Shown in pieces: positions 5,268 through 12,842 of a DNA stretch of 20,795 bases. Position 1 is the first letter of the stretch; each line of letters starts with the position of its first letter. The translations under genes and the position numbers were made by a program. The stretch comes from Gemmatimonadota bacterium. Its GTDB lineage: Bacteria; Gemmatimonadota; Gemmatimonadetes; Gemmatimonadales; Gemmatimonadaceae. The notes beneath the pieces were generated by a model that was not told the DNA's origin, did not search any database, and saw nothing but the letters and a program-made list of their open reading frames with translations. The DNA is taken from the NCBI GenBank assembly GCA_028287225.1, contig JAQBPZ010000281.1, forward strand, positions 1 to 20,795, read 5' to 3'.

Positions 5268-7850
5268 ATGCTGCCGATCCCACGTCACGCCCTCGCCGCC
5301 GCCGTCCTTCTCGCCGCCGGGTGTGCCGCGCCGGCCCCGGTCGTCGCGCCCCTGCCTGCGGGTGACGCGCGCGTGCTGGTGTTCAACATCCATGCGGGCA
5401 AGGATGCGGAGGGGCGCGACAACCTCGATGCCGTCGCCGATCTCGTGCGCTCCACCGGCGCCGACCTCGCGCTCCTCCAGGAGGTGGACCAGGGGACGCG
5501 CCGGTCCGGGAACGTGGACCAGCCGGCGCGCCTCGCGCAGCGCACCGGGTTCCACGTCGCCTTCGGCAGCGCCCTCGACTACGAAGGCGGAAAGTACGGC
5601 GTCGCCATCCTGTCGCGGTGGCCGATTATCAATGACAGTCTGATTCACCTGCCGGTCACGCCGCCGCAGGAGCGCGCCGGCGGGTCGCACGAGCCGCGTG
5701 GTGCGCTGCGCGTGCGCGTGGCCTCGCCGCGCGGACGCCTCACCGTCATCACCACGCACCTGGATCCCTCCAGCGACGACCGCTGGCGGCGGCAGGAGGG
5801 CGACGTCGTCGCGGGTATCGTGGCGCGCGCCAGGCAGACGGACGGGCTGGTGGTCGCGGGCGGGGACTTCAACTCCACCCCGGAGAGCGCGGTGCAGTCG
5901 GCGCTGCGGTTGGCGGGGCTGCAGGACGCGTGGACGAGCTGCGCCACCGGTGAGGGCCTCACCTTTCCGGCAGCCACGCCGGTGAAGCGGATCGACTACC
6001 TGTTCACCACCGGCGCGGTGCGGTGCACCGGCGCCCGCGTGGTGGACACCCGCGCGTCGGACCACCGCCCGCTGCTCGTCTCGCTCACGCTGCCCGCCGA
6101 CGCCCGCCCCGCGGCACCGCCGGCCATCGCCCCGGTGGCGCCGAACATCGATCCGCGCGTGCCGCTGACCGCGGCGCAGCGCGAGTGGGTGGAGGCAACG
6201 CTCGCGTCGCTCTCCCTGCGCGAGCGCGTGGGGCAGATGATCAGCGTGTGGGTGCTCGGCGACTACACCAACACCCGCGATTCCAGCTTCGCCGAGGTGC
6301 TGCGCTGGATCCGGCAGGATCACGTGGGGCATGTCACCATGTCGCTCGGCTCGCCCATGGAAGTGGCCGAGAAGATCAACGCGATGCAGCGCGCGGCGCG
6401 CGTGCCGCTGCTGGTGGGCGCGGACCTGGAGCCCAACCTCGGACGTCTCGAGGGCGGCGTCTTCGCGCACTACATGATCTATGGTGGGGGCGCCACGGTG
6501 TTTCCCAATGCAATGGCCATCGCGGCCACCGGCCGTGAGCGCGACGCGTACGACGTGGGCCGCGCGATCGGCGAGGAGGCGAAGGCCGTCGGCATCCTGG
6601 CGAACTTCGCCCCGGTGGTCGACGTCAACAACAACCCCGCGAACCCGGTCATCAACACGCGCTCGTTCGGCGAGGATGCGCGGCGCGTCGCCGCCCTGTC
6701 GGCGGCATTCGTGAAGGGCTCGCAGGACGCGGGGGTGATCGCGACCATCAAGCACTTCCCGGGACACGGCGACACCGACGTGGACTCGCACGTGGGGCTG
6801 CCGCAGGTGCGCGCATCCATGGCACGCCTGGATACGGTGGAGCTGGTGCCGTTCGCCGCCGGCATCGGGGCGGGCGCGGGGATGGTGATGACAGCGCACA
6901 TCGCGCTGCCCGCGGTGCAGGGCGACGCCACCACGCCGGCGACGCTCGCCCCGCGCATCATCACCGGGCTGCTGCGCGACACCCTGCACTTCACCGGGCT
7001 CGCGATCACCGACGCGATGACGATGGGCGGCATCGGCAAGGGCTACACGACCGCGAAGAGCTCCATCCTGGCGGTGAAGGCCGGTGCCGACGTGCTGCTC
7101 AAGCCGAGCGACCCCACGGAGGCGGTGAATGCGCTGGTGGCGGCGGTGGAGCGCGGCGACATCTCCCGGGCGCGCATCGACTCGGCGGTGCGGCGGGTGC
7201 TGGAGCTCAAGGCGCGCACCGGGCTGGCGACCGCACGGTTCGTCCCGCTGGACACGCTGCGCGACGTCGTGGGATCGCCGGAGCATCGGGCGATCGCCGC
7301 CGACATCGCGCGGCGCGCGATCACGCTGCTGCGCGACCGCGACTCGCTGGTGCCCGCGGCGCGCGGCGCGCGGACGGTGGTCGTGCAGTACCTGCCCGAG
7401 ACCGAGCTGCGCGCCGGCCGCGTGTTCGCGGCGACGATGCGCCAGGGCATCGCGAACGCGGGCGTGTTCCGCATCGGGCCGTACAGCACGCCGGCGCAGC
7501 TGGACTCCATCGCGCGCGCCGTCCGCGCGGCCGGCCGCGTGGTGGTGGCGACCTACGTGCGGCGCATCGAGGGCGAGGGGCGCTTCGCGATCCCGCCGCA
7601 CATCGCCGGCTGGATCGACTGGCTGGGCACGCATGAGCGCGCGACGGTGGTGTCGTTCGGGAATCCGTACCTGCTGCGCCAGTTCCCGGGCGTCGGCACG
7701 TATCTCGTCGCGTACGGGGTGGCGGACGACCTCGAGCGCGCCGCCGCGGAGGCGGTGCTCGGACGCGGGGCCATCCAGGGCACCATCCCCGTGTCGCTGC
7801 CGGGCCTCTTCACGCGCGGCGACGGCCTGCGCCGCGCCGCGCGCCCGTGA
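5268..7850 (+). CDS. Lipoprotein fusion: EEP phosphodiesterase domain + GH3 beta-N-acetylhexosaminidase (NagZ-like)
   Basis: This is an 860-residue two-domain lipoprotein. The signal MLPIPRHALAAAVLLAAGC places the lipidated Cys at residue 19. Residues about 35-275 form an endonuclease/exonuclease/phosphatase domain: VFNIHAGKD, LLQEVD (metal-binding Glu72), GGDFNSTP (Asp200, Asn202), IDYLF, and ASDHRP (Asp265, His266). An Ala/Pro-rich linker (about 275-300) leads to a complete GH3 enzyme. This has KHFPGHGDTDVDSH, in which Asp506-His508 is the acid/base dyad known for bacterial NagZ, and ITDAMTM with nucleophile Asp582. A further C-terminal domain (about 665-860) follows, as in two-domain NagZ proteins. 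GH3 NagZ removes N-acetylglucosamine from muropeptides; the EEP substrate is unknown. No SD precedes the ATG. No internal frameshift was seen, and the linker looks like a true fusion. Confidence 0.88.
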   Translation: MLPIPRHALAAAVLLAAGCAAPAPVVAPLPAGDARVLVFNIHAGKDAEGRDNLDAVADLVRSTGADLALLQEVDQGTRRSGNVDQPARLAQRTGFHVAFGSALDYEGGKYGVAILSRWPIINDSLIHLPVTPPQERAGGSHEPRGALRVRVASPRGRLTVITTHLDPSSDDRWRRQEGDVVAGIVARARQTDGLVVAGGDFNSTPESAVQSALRLAGLQDAWTSCATGEGLTFPAATPVKRIDYLFTTGAVRCTGARVVDTRASDHRPLLVSLTLPADARPAAPPAIAPVAPNIDPRVPLTAAQREWVEATLASLSLRERVGQMISVWVLGDYTNTRDSSFAEVLRWIRQDHVGHVTMSLGSPMEVAEKINAMQRAARVPLLVGADLEPNLGRLEGGVFAHYMIYGGGATVFPNAMAIAATGRERDAYDVGRAIGEEAKAVGILANFAPVVDVNNNPANPVINTRSFGEDARRVAALSAAFVKGSQDAGVIATIKHFPGHGDTDVDSHVGLPQVRASMARLDTVELVPFAAGIGAGAGMVMTAHIALPAVQGDATTPATLAPRIITGLLRDTLHFTGLAITDAMTMGGIGKGYTTAKSSILAVKAGADVLLKPSDPTEAVNALVAAVERGDISRARIDSAVRRVLELKARTGLATARFVPLDTLRDVVGSPEHRAIAADIARRAITLLRDRDSLVPAARGARTVVVQYLPETELRAGRVFAATMRQGIANAGVFRIGPYSTPAQLDSIARAVRAAGRVVVATYVRRIEGEGRFAIPPHIAGWIDWLGTHERATVVSFGNPYLLRQFPGVGTYLVAYGVADDLERAAAEAVLGRGAIQGTIPVSLPGLFTRGDGLRRAARP

Positions 7851-8192
7851 GTCACTCAGCCGAAGGGGGAGACTGCATCCGACGGATGGCATGGATCGAA
7901 CGGCTGACACCCTCGGCGGTGGCCGCTCACGGAGGGGTACGGCGCCACACCCCCAGAATGTCCCATGAGTCCTGGATGCTGACGGGCCGGAATCGGCACG
8001 CCCGGGTCGTCCGAGCGCCCGATCCGTTCTGACCCGTCTCCATCTGTTCAATCGTCTATCCCCTTCGACTGAGGGACCCGACGGAGAACGACCGTGAACG
8101 AGCGTCCGGGGGCGAGTGATGGGAACGGCGCGTGTCGCCGTTCGATCACCTGAACGTGGCAGTACCGCGGGAGGGACCGCGGCGCGAGAGGC
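7851..8192. other. Gene-free convergent region, 342 bp
   Basis: Nothing coding is supported here. The region contains a short palindrome CATCCGACGGATG (7876-7888) and the hairpins at 8117-8148 and 8165-8182. It separates two convergent genes. The only start-like site, a GTG at 8093 after GGAG, opens just 19 codons. Confidence 0.5.
8117..8148. terminator. Hairpin between convergent genes
   Basis: GAACGGCG (8123-8130) pairs perfectly with CGCCGTTC (8136-8143) around a 5-nt loop. Flanking TGAT (8117-8120) and ATCA (8145-8148) extend the stem past a small bulge. A second hairpin, CCGCGG-GAGGGA-CCGCGG, follows at 8165-8182. No T-run on either side. They lie 11-76 nt beyond the stop of the minus-strand reductase gene and could end both transcripts. 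Confidence 0.4.
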
Positions 8193-9152
8193 TCACGCGC
8201 TCGCCCTGTCCAGCGTGGCCACGTCGTCGGACGAGAGGTGCAGGTCGGCCGCGTGCAGCAGGCTCGCGAGCTGCTCGCGAGAGCGCGCGCTCGCGATCGG
8301 TGCCGTGACGCCCTCGCGCTGCATCAGCCACGCGAGCGCCACCTCCGCGGGCTGCGCGGAGTTCCGGCCGCCCACCTCGTCCAGCGCCGCCAGGATGCGC
8401 ATGCCGCGCGCGTCGAGGTAGCGGGCGACGCCACCGCCACGCGGGCTCTTGGACAGGTCGTCGGGGGAGCGGTACTTCCCCGTCAGGAATCCGGACGCGA
8501 GCCCGTAGTAGGGGATCACCCCCAGCCCCTCGCGAATCGCGAGGTCGCGCAGCGGGCCCTCGTAGCTGTCCCGGTCGTACAGGTTGTACTGCGGCTGCAG
8601 CGTCTGGTAGCGCGGCAGGCCTTTCGCATCGGCCACGCGCAGCGAGTCGGCGAGCTGCGTCGCGTCCAGGTTCGAGGCGCCGATCGCCCGCACCTTGCCC
8701 GCCTTGATGAGCGCCTCGTATGCCGACAACGTCTCCTCGTAGGGCGTGCTCGCGTCGGGCTTGTGCGACTGGTACAGGTCGATCACGTCCACCTGGAGCC
8801 GCCGCAGCGACTCCTCCACCGCCTGCCGGATCCAGCGCGCGGACAGTCCACCGCGTCCGGGGCCGCCCATGTCGGAGCCGACCTTCGTGAGCAGCTGCAC
8901 GCGGTCGCGCTTGCCCGGGTTCCGCTTGAGCCAGCGCCCGATGATCGTCTCGGACTCGCCGCCCGAGTTCCCGGGCACCCACGTGGAGTAGGAGTCGGCG
9001 GTGTCGATGGCCCCGAAGCCGGCATCGACGAAGGCGTCCAGCACGGAGAAGCTCGTCGCCTCGTCGGCGGTCCACCCGAACACGTTGGCGCCCAGCACGA
9101 GCGGGGCGATCTGGAGGCCGGTCTTGCCGAGCAGGCGCGTCTGCGGTGTCAT
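8193..9152 (-). CDS. Aldo/keto reductase
   Basis: This 319-residue protein is a full-length (alpha/beta)8-barrel, NADPH-dependent oxidoreductase. The catalytic tetrad is present: Asp50 and Tyr55 in IDTADSYS, Lys90 in LLTKVG, and His130 in YQSHKPD. Typical segments follow: AIGASNLDATQL, the QPQYNLYDR strand, VIPYYGLASGFLTGKY, and the cofactor-site stretch ending IASARSREQL. I chose ATG 9152 because MTPQTRLLGKTGLQIAPLVLG is the canonical N-terminus; the frame extends to 9278, but those 42 residues do not resemble the family. No clear SD precedes it. By resemblance it belongs to the group often annotated as putative oxidoreductases acting on sugars or aldehydes; the true substrate is unknown. 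Confidence 0.88.
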   Translation of the reverse strand: MTPQTRLLGKTGLQIAPLVLGANVFGWTADEATSFSVLDAFVDAGFGAIDTADSYSTWVPGNSGGESETIIGRWLKRNPGKRDRVQLLTKVGSDMGGPGRGGLSARWIRQAVEESLRRLQVDVIDLYQSHKPDASTPYEETLSAYEALIKAGKVRAIGASNLDATQLADSLRVADAKGLPRYQTLQPQYNLYDRDSYEGPLRDLAIREGLGVIPYYGLASGFLTGKYRSPDDLSKSPRGGGVARYLDARGMRILAALDEVGGRNSAQPAEVALAWLMQREGVTAPIASARSREQLASLLHAADLHLSSDDVATLDRASA

Positions 9153-9482
9153 GATGCGTGGTGTGAGGGTCGCGGTGCCGTGCGTGGCGCCTGCTGCAAG
9201 CGTCGGGCGCATGTGGCGCGCGACTTGAATCGCCGGGGCGCATGAATGATTCCCGTCGCGTGAGCGTGAGGCAGGCACCGGGCCCTGACGCCCGTGGTGA
9301 CGGGACGGCCGGAGCTCTCGAACCCGGCTGAGTCCGCCGAGGCAGCCGAGCTCCGGCGCCGCCGCTGCGCTCCGCCCCGCTGCGCGGATGGGTTCGTCTG
9401 CGTAGACTCAACGTATCACGGGTCGTGCTAGACCCGCGCGCCACACCCCGGCTGGTCCAGGCCGGCGCCCCAGCTCACCGAC
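9153..9482. promoter_or_regulatory. Divergent intergenic region with structured stretch
   Basis: This 330-bp gap lies between divergent genes. A 10-bp inverted repeat, GCCGGAGCTC (9308-9317) and GAGCTCCGGC (9348-9357), encloses a second stem, GGCTG/CAGCC (9326-9330/9343-9347), leaving an 8-nt bulge TCGAACCC. Closer to the plus gene are small hairpins, including GGGTC-GTGCTA-GACCC. These could fold in the leader of the 9483 gene. I recognise no riboswitch class. Confidence 0.3.
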
Positions 9483-10328
9483 ATGATCTCCACCACGCTG
9501 TCCACGCCGCTGGCGGCCATCCTCGCGGATGCCGACCAGGTTCCCCTCACCCTGGGACGCGAAGCCGCGACCGAGCTGGGGCTCGTGGCGCTCGAGTACC
9601 TGGAGGGAACGCCGAGCGAGCGCGACGTGCGGAGCTTGGTCAGGTACGCCGCCCGGCATGACGAGGCGGCCCCGGCGCGCGACGCCCTCGTGGGCGTGCT
9701 GCTGAATGCGAGCGGGACGCTCGACGCCGGCCTCGCGCAGCGCGCCCGCGAGGAGATCATGCGAGCCGACTGGGGCGGCGGACGCGAGACGCCGGCGCTC
9801 ACCACCAACCCGGAGGTGTCCGCCGTCCCGCGCCGGCAGGCGCTCACCGAGCGGCTGATGGCGGAGCGGGCGCGGCGGCTCCGACCACGGATGCACGCGG
9901 TGGTCGTCGCCATCCTGGCGCAGGGTGCCGAGGCGCCCGCGATCCCGACATGGTTCCTGGAGCGCAACTGGATCGATCTCCGCGACGCGCTCGTGCAGCG
10001 GGTGCGCATCGAGCCGATGCACCGGGAGAGCATCGCGCGATGGGTCGCGGCGCAGCCGCCCGCGGTGCGCGACCGGCTGCACGCGGTGGAGGATGCGCTC
10101 GTGGACGTGGTGACGCAGGCCATCCTGCACACGCCGGAGCGCGCGCCCCTCGCGCCGTACTTCGGCGACGAGCGGGTGGCCGAGGGGGTGCGGAGCGCCG
10201 TCACCTTCCGCGGGGCGCCCGCGCGCGCGCGGCTCGGGAACTACCTCGCGCGGCTCTCGCCCGGCACCGCATGGTACGAGACGATCCGCGAGATGACCGT
10301 GCCGCCGCCGAAGCCCTGGGCGCTGTAA
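9483..10328 (+). CDS. Protein of unknown function (281 aa)
   Basis: The product is soluble: no signal peptide and no membrane segment. It is predicted mostly helical, with many Ala, Arg and Glu, a single Cys-free sequence, and several Trp in the C-terminal half (TWFLERNWIDLRDAL, then ARWVAAQPP). The N-terminal part runs through LGREAATELGLVALEYLEGT and a YAARHDEAAPARDALVGVLL helix, reminiscent of HEAT-like or other helical repeat proteins, but I see no regular repeat. The end, PGTAWYETIREMTVPPPKPWAL, looks like a conserved tail. No SD precedes ATG 9483. It is transcribed in the same direction as the symporter but 180 bp away, so co-transcription is uncertain. I do not recognise the family. 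Confidence 0.6.
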   Translation: MISTTLSTPLAAILADADQVPLTLGREAATELGLVALEYLEGTPSERDVRSLVRYAARHDEAAPARDALVGVLLNASGTLDAGLAQRAREEIMRADWGGGRETPALTTNPEVSAVPRRQALTERLMAERARRLRPRMHAVVVAILAQGAEAPAIPTWFLERNWIDLRDALVQRVRIEPMHRESIARWVAAQPPAVRDRLHAVEDALVDVVTQAILHTPERAPLAPYFGDERVAEGVRSAVTFRGAPARARLGNYLARLSPGTAWYETIREMTVPPPKPWAL

Positions 10329-10393
10329 CGGCCGCTCGACCGACCGTGTGCATGCCCTGTCGTGCCGGAGGCGCCGCGTCGCAACGGAGCAGG

Positions 10394-10431
10394 GGAAGCA
10401 GCGCCGCGCGTGGGCCCGCTGCTGCTTGACG
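10394..10431. terminator. Imperfect hairpin between unknown gene and symporter
   Basis: AAGCAGC near 10397 can pair with GCTGCTT near 10430 across a GC-rich loop, and a shifted pairing AGCAGCG/CGCTGCT is also possible. It lies about 70 nt past the stop at 10328. No T-run follows. Weak support. Confidence 0.25.
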
Positions 10432-10508
10432 GCCACACAGCCGGCTCATAGCTATCCGCTCGCCAGCTCCCGTCGTTCCGCGCCAACTCCCGATTCCGGA
10501 CGGCCCGC

Positions 10509-12224
10509 GTGCACACGATCCACCTCGGGGCGATCGACTACCTGATCCTGGGGCTGTACTTCGCCTTCGTGCTCGGGATCGGCGCGGCGCTGCGCCGGAG
10601 CACGCGCTCCTCGTCGGACTTCCTCCTCTCGGGCCGCTCGCTGCCCGCGTGGGTCGCCGGCCTCGCCTTCCTCTCGGCGAACCTGGGCGCGCAGGAAGTC
10701 ATCGGCATGGCGGCGTCCGGCGCGAAGTACGGCATTGCGACGAGCCACTTCTACTGGATCGGCGCCGTGCCGGCCATGGTGTTCGTGGGCGTGTTCATGA
10801 TGCCGTTCTACTACGGCTCGCGCGCCCGCTCGGTGCCCGAGTACCTCAAGCTCCGCTTCGACGAGAAGACGCGCGGCTTCAACGCGATCTCGTTCGCGGC
10901 AATGACGGTCGTCTCCAGCGGCATCTCGATGTACGCCATGGGGCTGCTGCTCGGCGTCCTCCTCGGCTGGAGCTTCACCGTCAGCGTGCTCGTGAGCGCG
11001 GTCATCGTGCTCCTCTACATCTTCCTGGGCGGCCTCACCTCGGCGATCTACAACGAGGTGCTCCAGTTCTTCCTCATCGTCGCCGGCTTCATCCCGCTCG
11101 TGTACCTCGGCATGCAGGACGTGGGCGGATGGGCCGGGCTCACCGATCGCCTCGCGCTGGCCGCGACGCAGCATGGGTTCGCCCCGGGCGCATACACGCA
11201 GAGCTGGCGGCATCTCGGCGACGCGTCCAGCAACCCCATGGGCGTGGAATGGCTCGGCATGACCATGGGGCTCGGCTTCGTGCTCTCGTTCGGCTACTGG
11301 ACCACCGACTTCCTGGTGGTGCAGCGCGCCATGGCGGCCGACTCGATGAGCGCCGCGCGCCGGACCCCGCTCATCGCGGCCTTCCCGAAGATGCTCTTCC
11401 CCGCGCTCGTGATCCTGCCCGGCATGATCGCGCTGGCGCTCACCACGAAGGCCGGCGTCACGCAGTTCGCCCTCCCGATCAAGGCGGACGGCACGCCGAA
11501 CTACGATCTCACCATCCCGATGATGCTGGCGCACTACTTCCCGCCCGGCATGCTCGGCCTGGGCCTCACCGCGCTGATGGCCAGCTTCATGAGCGGCATG
11601 GCGGGCAACGTGACGGCGTTCAACACGGTCTGGACGTACGACATCTACCAGGCCTACCTCCGGCGCGGCGCGAGCGACCAGCACTACCTCTGGATGGGAC
11701 GCGCGTCCACGATCGTCGGCATCGCGCTCTCGATGGCGACGGCCTACGCCACGACGCAGTTCAACAACATCATGGACATGCTGCAGCTGGTGTTCGCGTT
11801 CGTGAATGCCCCGCTGTTCGCCACCTTCCTGCTCGGCATGTTCTGGCGGCGCACCACCGGCCACGGCGCGTTCTGGGGGCTGGTGGCCGGCACGCTGGCG
11901 GCGGCGGTGCATCATGGCCTGTCCCTTCCGCTGGGATCCGCGGTGGGCATCAAGGGCGGATGGCTCGGCACGGTGCTCGTGAGCTACCCGAGCGAGATGG
12001 CGCAGAACTTCCGCACCGCCACGTGGGCGTGGGGCACCTGCTTCGTCGTCACCATCCTCGTGAGCCTGGTCACGCGCGCGCGTCCCGATGAGGAGCTGCG
12101 CGGGCTGGTCTACGCCCTCACCGACCGCCCGGTGGAAGCGGGCGAGCCCTGGTACCGCCGCGTCGGACCGCTCGCGCTCCTCGTGCTCGGCATGACCCTC
12201 GTGCTCAACATCGTGTTCTTCTAG
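10509..12224 (+). CDS. Sodium:solute symporter (SSS/SLC5 family)
   Basis: This 571-residue integral membrane protein has about 13 predicted helices, the usual SSS length and topology. The GTG start gives the typical short extracellular N-terminus before helix 1 (DYLILGLYFAFVLGIGAAL). Family features: SSDFLLSGRSLPAWVAGLAFLS (helix 2 with the helix-breaking region), SANLGAQEVIGMA, a SVPEYLKLRFD motif after helix 3, and a conserved YIFLGGLTSAIYNEVLQFF segment. Transport is Na+-coupled uptake across the inner membrane. The SVPEYL and GGLTSAIYNEVLQ segments resemble the sugar/inositol-type branch, but the substrate cannot be assigned. No SD is obvious before the GTG. It is followed 11 nt later by a small membrane protein, almost certainly in the same operon. 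Confidence 0.88.
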   Translation: MHTIHLGAIDYLILGLYFAFVLGIGAALRRSTRSSSDFLLSGRSLPAWVAGLAFLSANLGAQEVIGMAASGAKYGIATSHFYWIGAVPAMVFVGVFMMPFYYGSRARSVPEYLKLRFDEKTRGFNAISFAAMTVVSSGISMYAMGLLLGVLLGWSFTVSVLVSAVIVLLYIFLGGLTSAIYNEVLQFFLIVAGFIPLVYLGMQDVGGWAGLTDRLALAATQHGFAPGAYTQSWRHLGDASSNPMGVEWLGMTMGLGFVLSFGYWTTDFLVVQRAMAADSMSAARRTPLIAAFPKMLFPALVILPGMIALALTTKAGVTQFALPIKADGTPNYDLTIPMMLAHYFPPGMLGLGLTALMASFMSGMAGNVTAFNTVWTYDIYQAYLRRGASDQHYLWMGRASTIVGIALSMATAYATTQFNNIMDMLQLVFAFVNAPLFATFLLGMFWRRTTGHGAFWGLVAGTLAAAVHHGLSLPLGSAVGIKGGWLGTVLVSYPSEMAQNFRTATWAWGTCFVVTILVSLVTRARPDEELRGLVYALTDRPVEAGEPWYRRVGPLALLVLGMTLVLNIVFF

Positions 12225-12235
12225 GGAGAGGCGAC

Positions 12236-12487
12236 ATGCAGCTCGACATCCGGATCCCGATTGGCGCGCTGTTCACCATGCTCGGCGTGATCCTCGCCGG
12301 CTACGGACTGGTGGAGCGCTCCGACAGCTTCGCACGGTCGCTCGGGCACAACATCGACCTCTCGTGGGGACTCGTCATCCTCGTGGTGGGACTCCTCTTT
12401 CTCGCGCTCGCTCGCCGCGGCGCGCGGTCCGCCCCCCCGGCGGCGGTCACGCAGGTGGAGGAGCGGTCGGGGGGCGGCGAGGGCTAG
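12236..12487 (+). CDS. Small two-helix membrane protein paired with the symporter (83 aa)
   Basis: A strong SD, GGGAGAGG, lies 5 nt before ATG 12236, and the gene begins 11 nt after the symporter stop, so the two are co-transcribed. The product has two hydrophobic segments (about residues 8-26, IGALFTMLGVILAGYGLV; and about 43-60, SWGLVILVVGLLFLALA) joined by a polar loop containing SFARSLGHNIDL. The tail is Gly/Ser/Glu-rich. From memory, short proteins beginning MxLDxRIPIG with the same loop recur beside SSS transporters, which suggests an accessory subunit or assembly partner. The function is not established as far as I know. Confidence 0.75.
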   Translation: MQLDIRIPIGALFTMLGVILAGYGLVERSDSFARSLGHNIDLSWGLVILVVGLLFLALARRGARSAPPAAVTQVEERSGGGEG

Positions 12488-12516
12488 CCTGGCGCGCCTC
12501 GTGAAGGGCCTGTCAG

Positions 12517-12616
12517 CGTACGCGAATTTCTGCGAATGTGTAGCGAATCCTCTCGAATCTCCCACTGTGGAACAGGTCGCGTCGATTCGCCGCCCATTCG
12601 CAGGAATTCGCGTACG
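12517..12616. repeat. 100-bp nested palindrome with helically phased GCGAAT motifs
   Basis: Arms 12517-12538 and 12595-12616 are inverted copies over 22 bp with one mismatch. Inside, the left half carries GCGAAT at 12522, 12532 and 12543 and TCGAAT at 12553. The right half carries the complement ATTCGC at 12585, 12596 and 12606. Spacings are 10-11 bp, one helical turn. The centre is the small hairpin CCAC-T-GTGG (12562-12570), almost exactly at the midpoint. It starts 30 bp after the small membrane protein gene and lies in the gap before the convergent DUF5916 gene. Confidence 0.85.
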
Positions 12617-12692
12617 ACAAGCAGCACGAGCGGGAAAGCAGGGATGGCCCATGGCGTGCACCCCAACCGGCAGACCGGAACGAGGAGTGCTG

Positions 12693-12842
12693 ATGCCCGA
12701 GAATCCGACCGGCGGCGGCACGTTCGACGCCGACCCTCGACATGATCCGCCATTCTCTCGGTGCGCTGGTCGGCGCGCTCTGGTCGGTGCGGCGGGCGTG
12801 ACTTCAGCAGGCTCCGCGCACCGTCACGGATTCAGCCAGTAG
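12693..12842 (+). CDS. Possible small protein or gene remnant (49 aa)
   Basis: ATG 12693 is preceded at good spacing by GAGGAG. The frame encodes 49 residues beginning MPENPTGGGTFDADPRHD, mostly polar, with no domain. It overlaps the last 19 bases of the DUF5916 gene on the other strand. A second frame from about 12740 (MIRHSLGALVGALW) looks like the start of a membrane segment but stops after 19 codons. The pair could be a frameshifted, truncated gene start. Apart from this and the palindrome, I see nothing else in 12488-12823. Confidence 0.25.
   Translation: MPENPTGGGTFDADPRHDPPFSRCAGRRALVGAAGVTSAGSAHRHGFSQ

Noticed and set aside
5259..8051. 930-codon open frame on the minus strand opposite the EEP-GH3 gene
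   Set aside because: It is longer than the real gene but consists of Arg/His/Ala-rich sequence with no domain, as expected for the antisense of a GC-rich gene. The plus strand has two complete catalytic domains.
8093..8151. 19-codon frame from GTG after GGAG
   Set aside because: Too short, no recognisable product, and it lies in a convergent intergenic hairpin region.
10452..11915. 487-codon minus-strand frame opposite the symporter
   Set aside because: His/Glu/Arg-rich composition is a codon shadow. The plus strand encodes an unmistakable SSS transporter.
12740..12799. Signal-peptide-like frame MIRHSLGALVGALW
   Set aside because: It ends after 19 codons and lacks an SD; kept only as a comment on possible gene decay.
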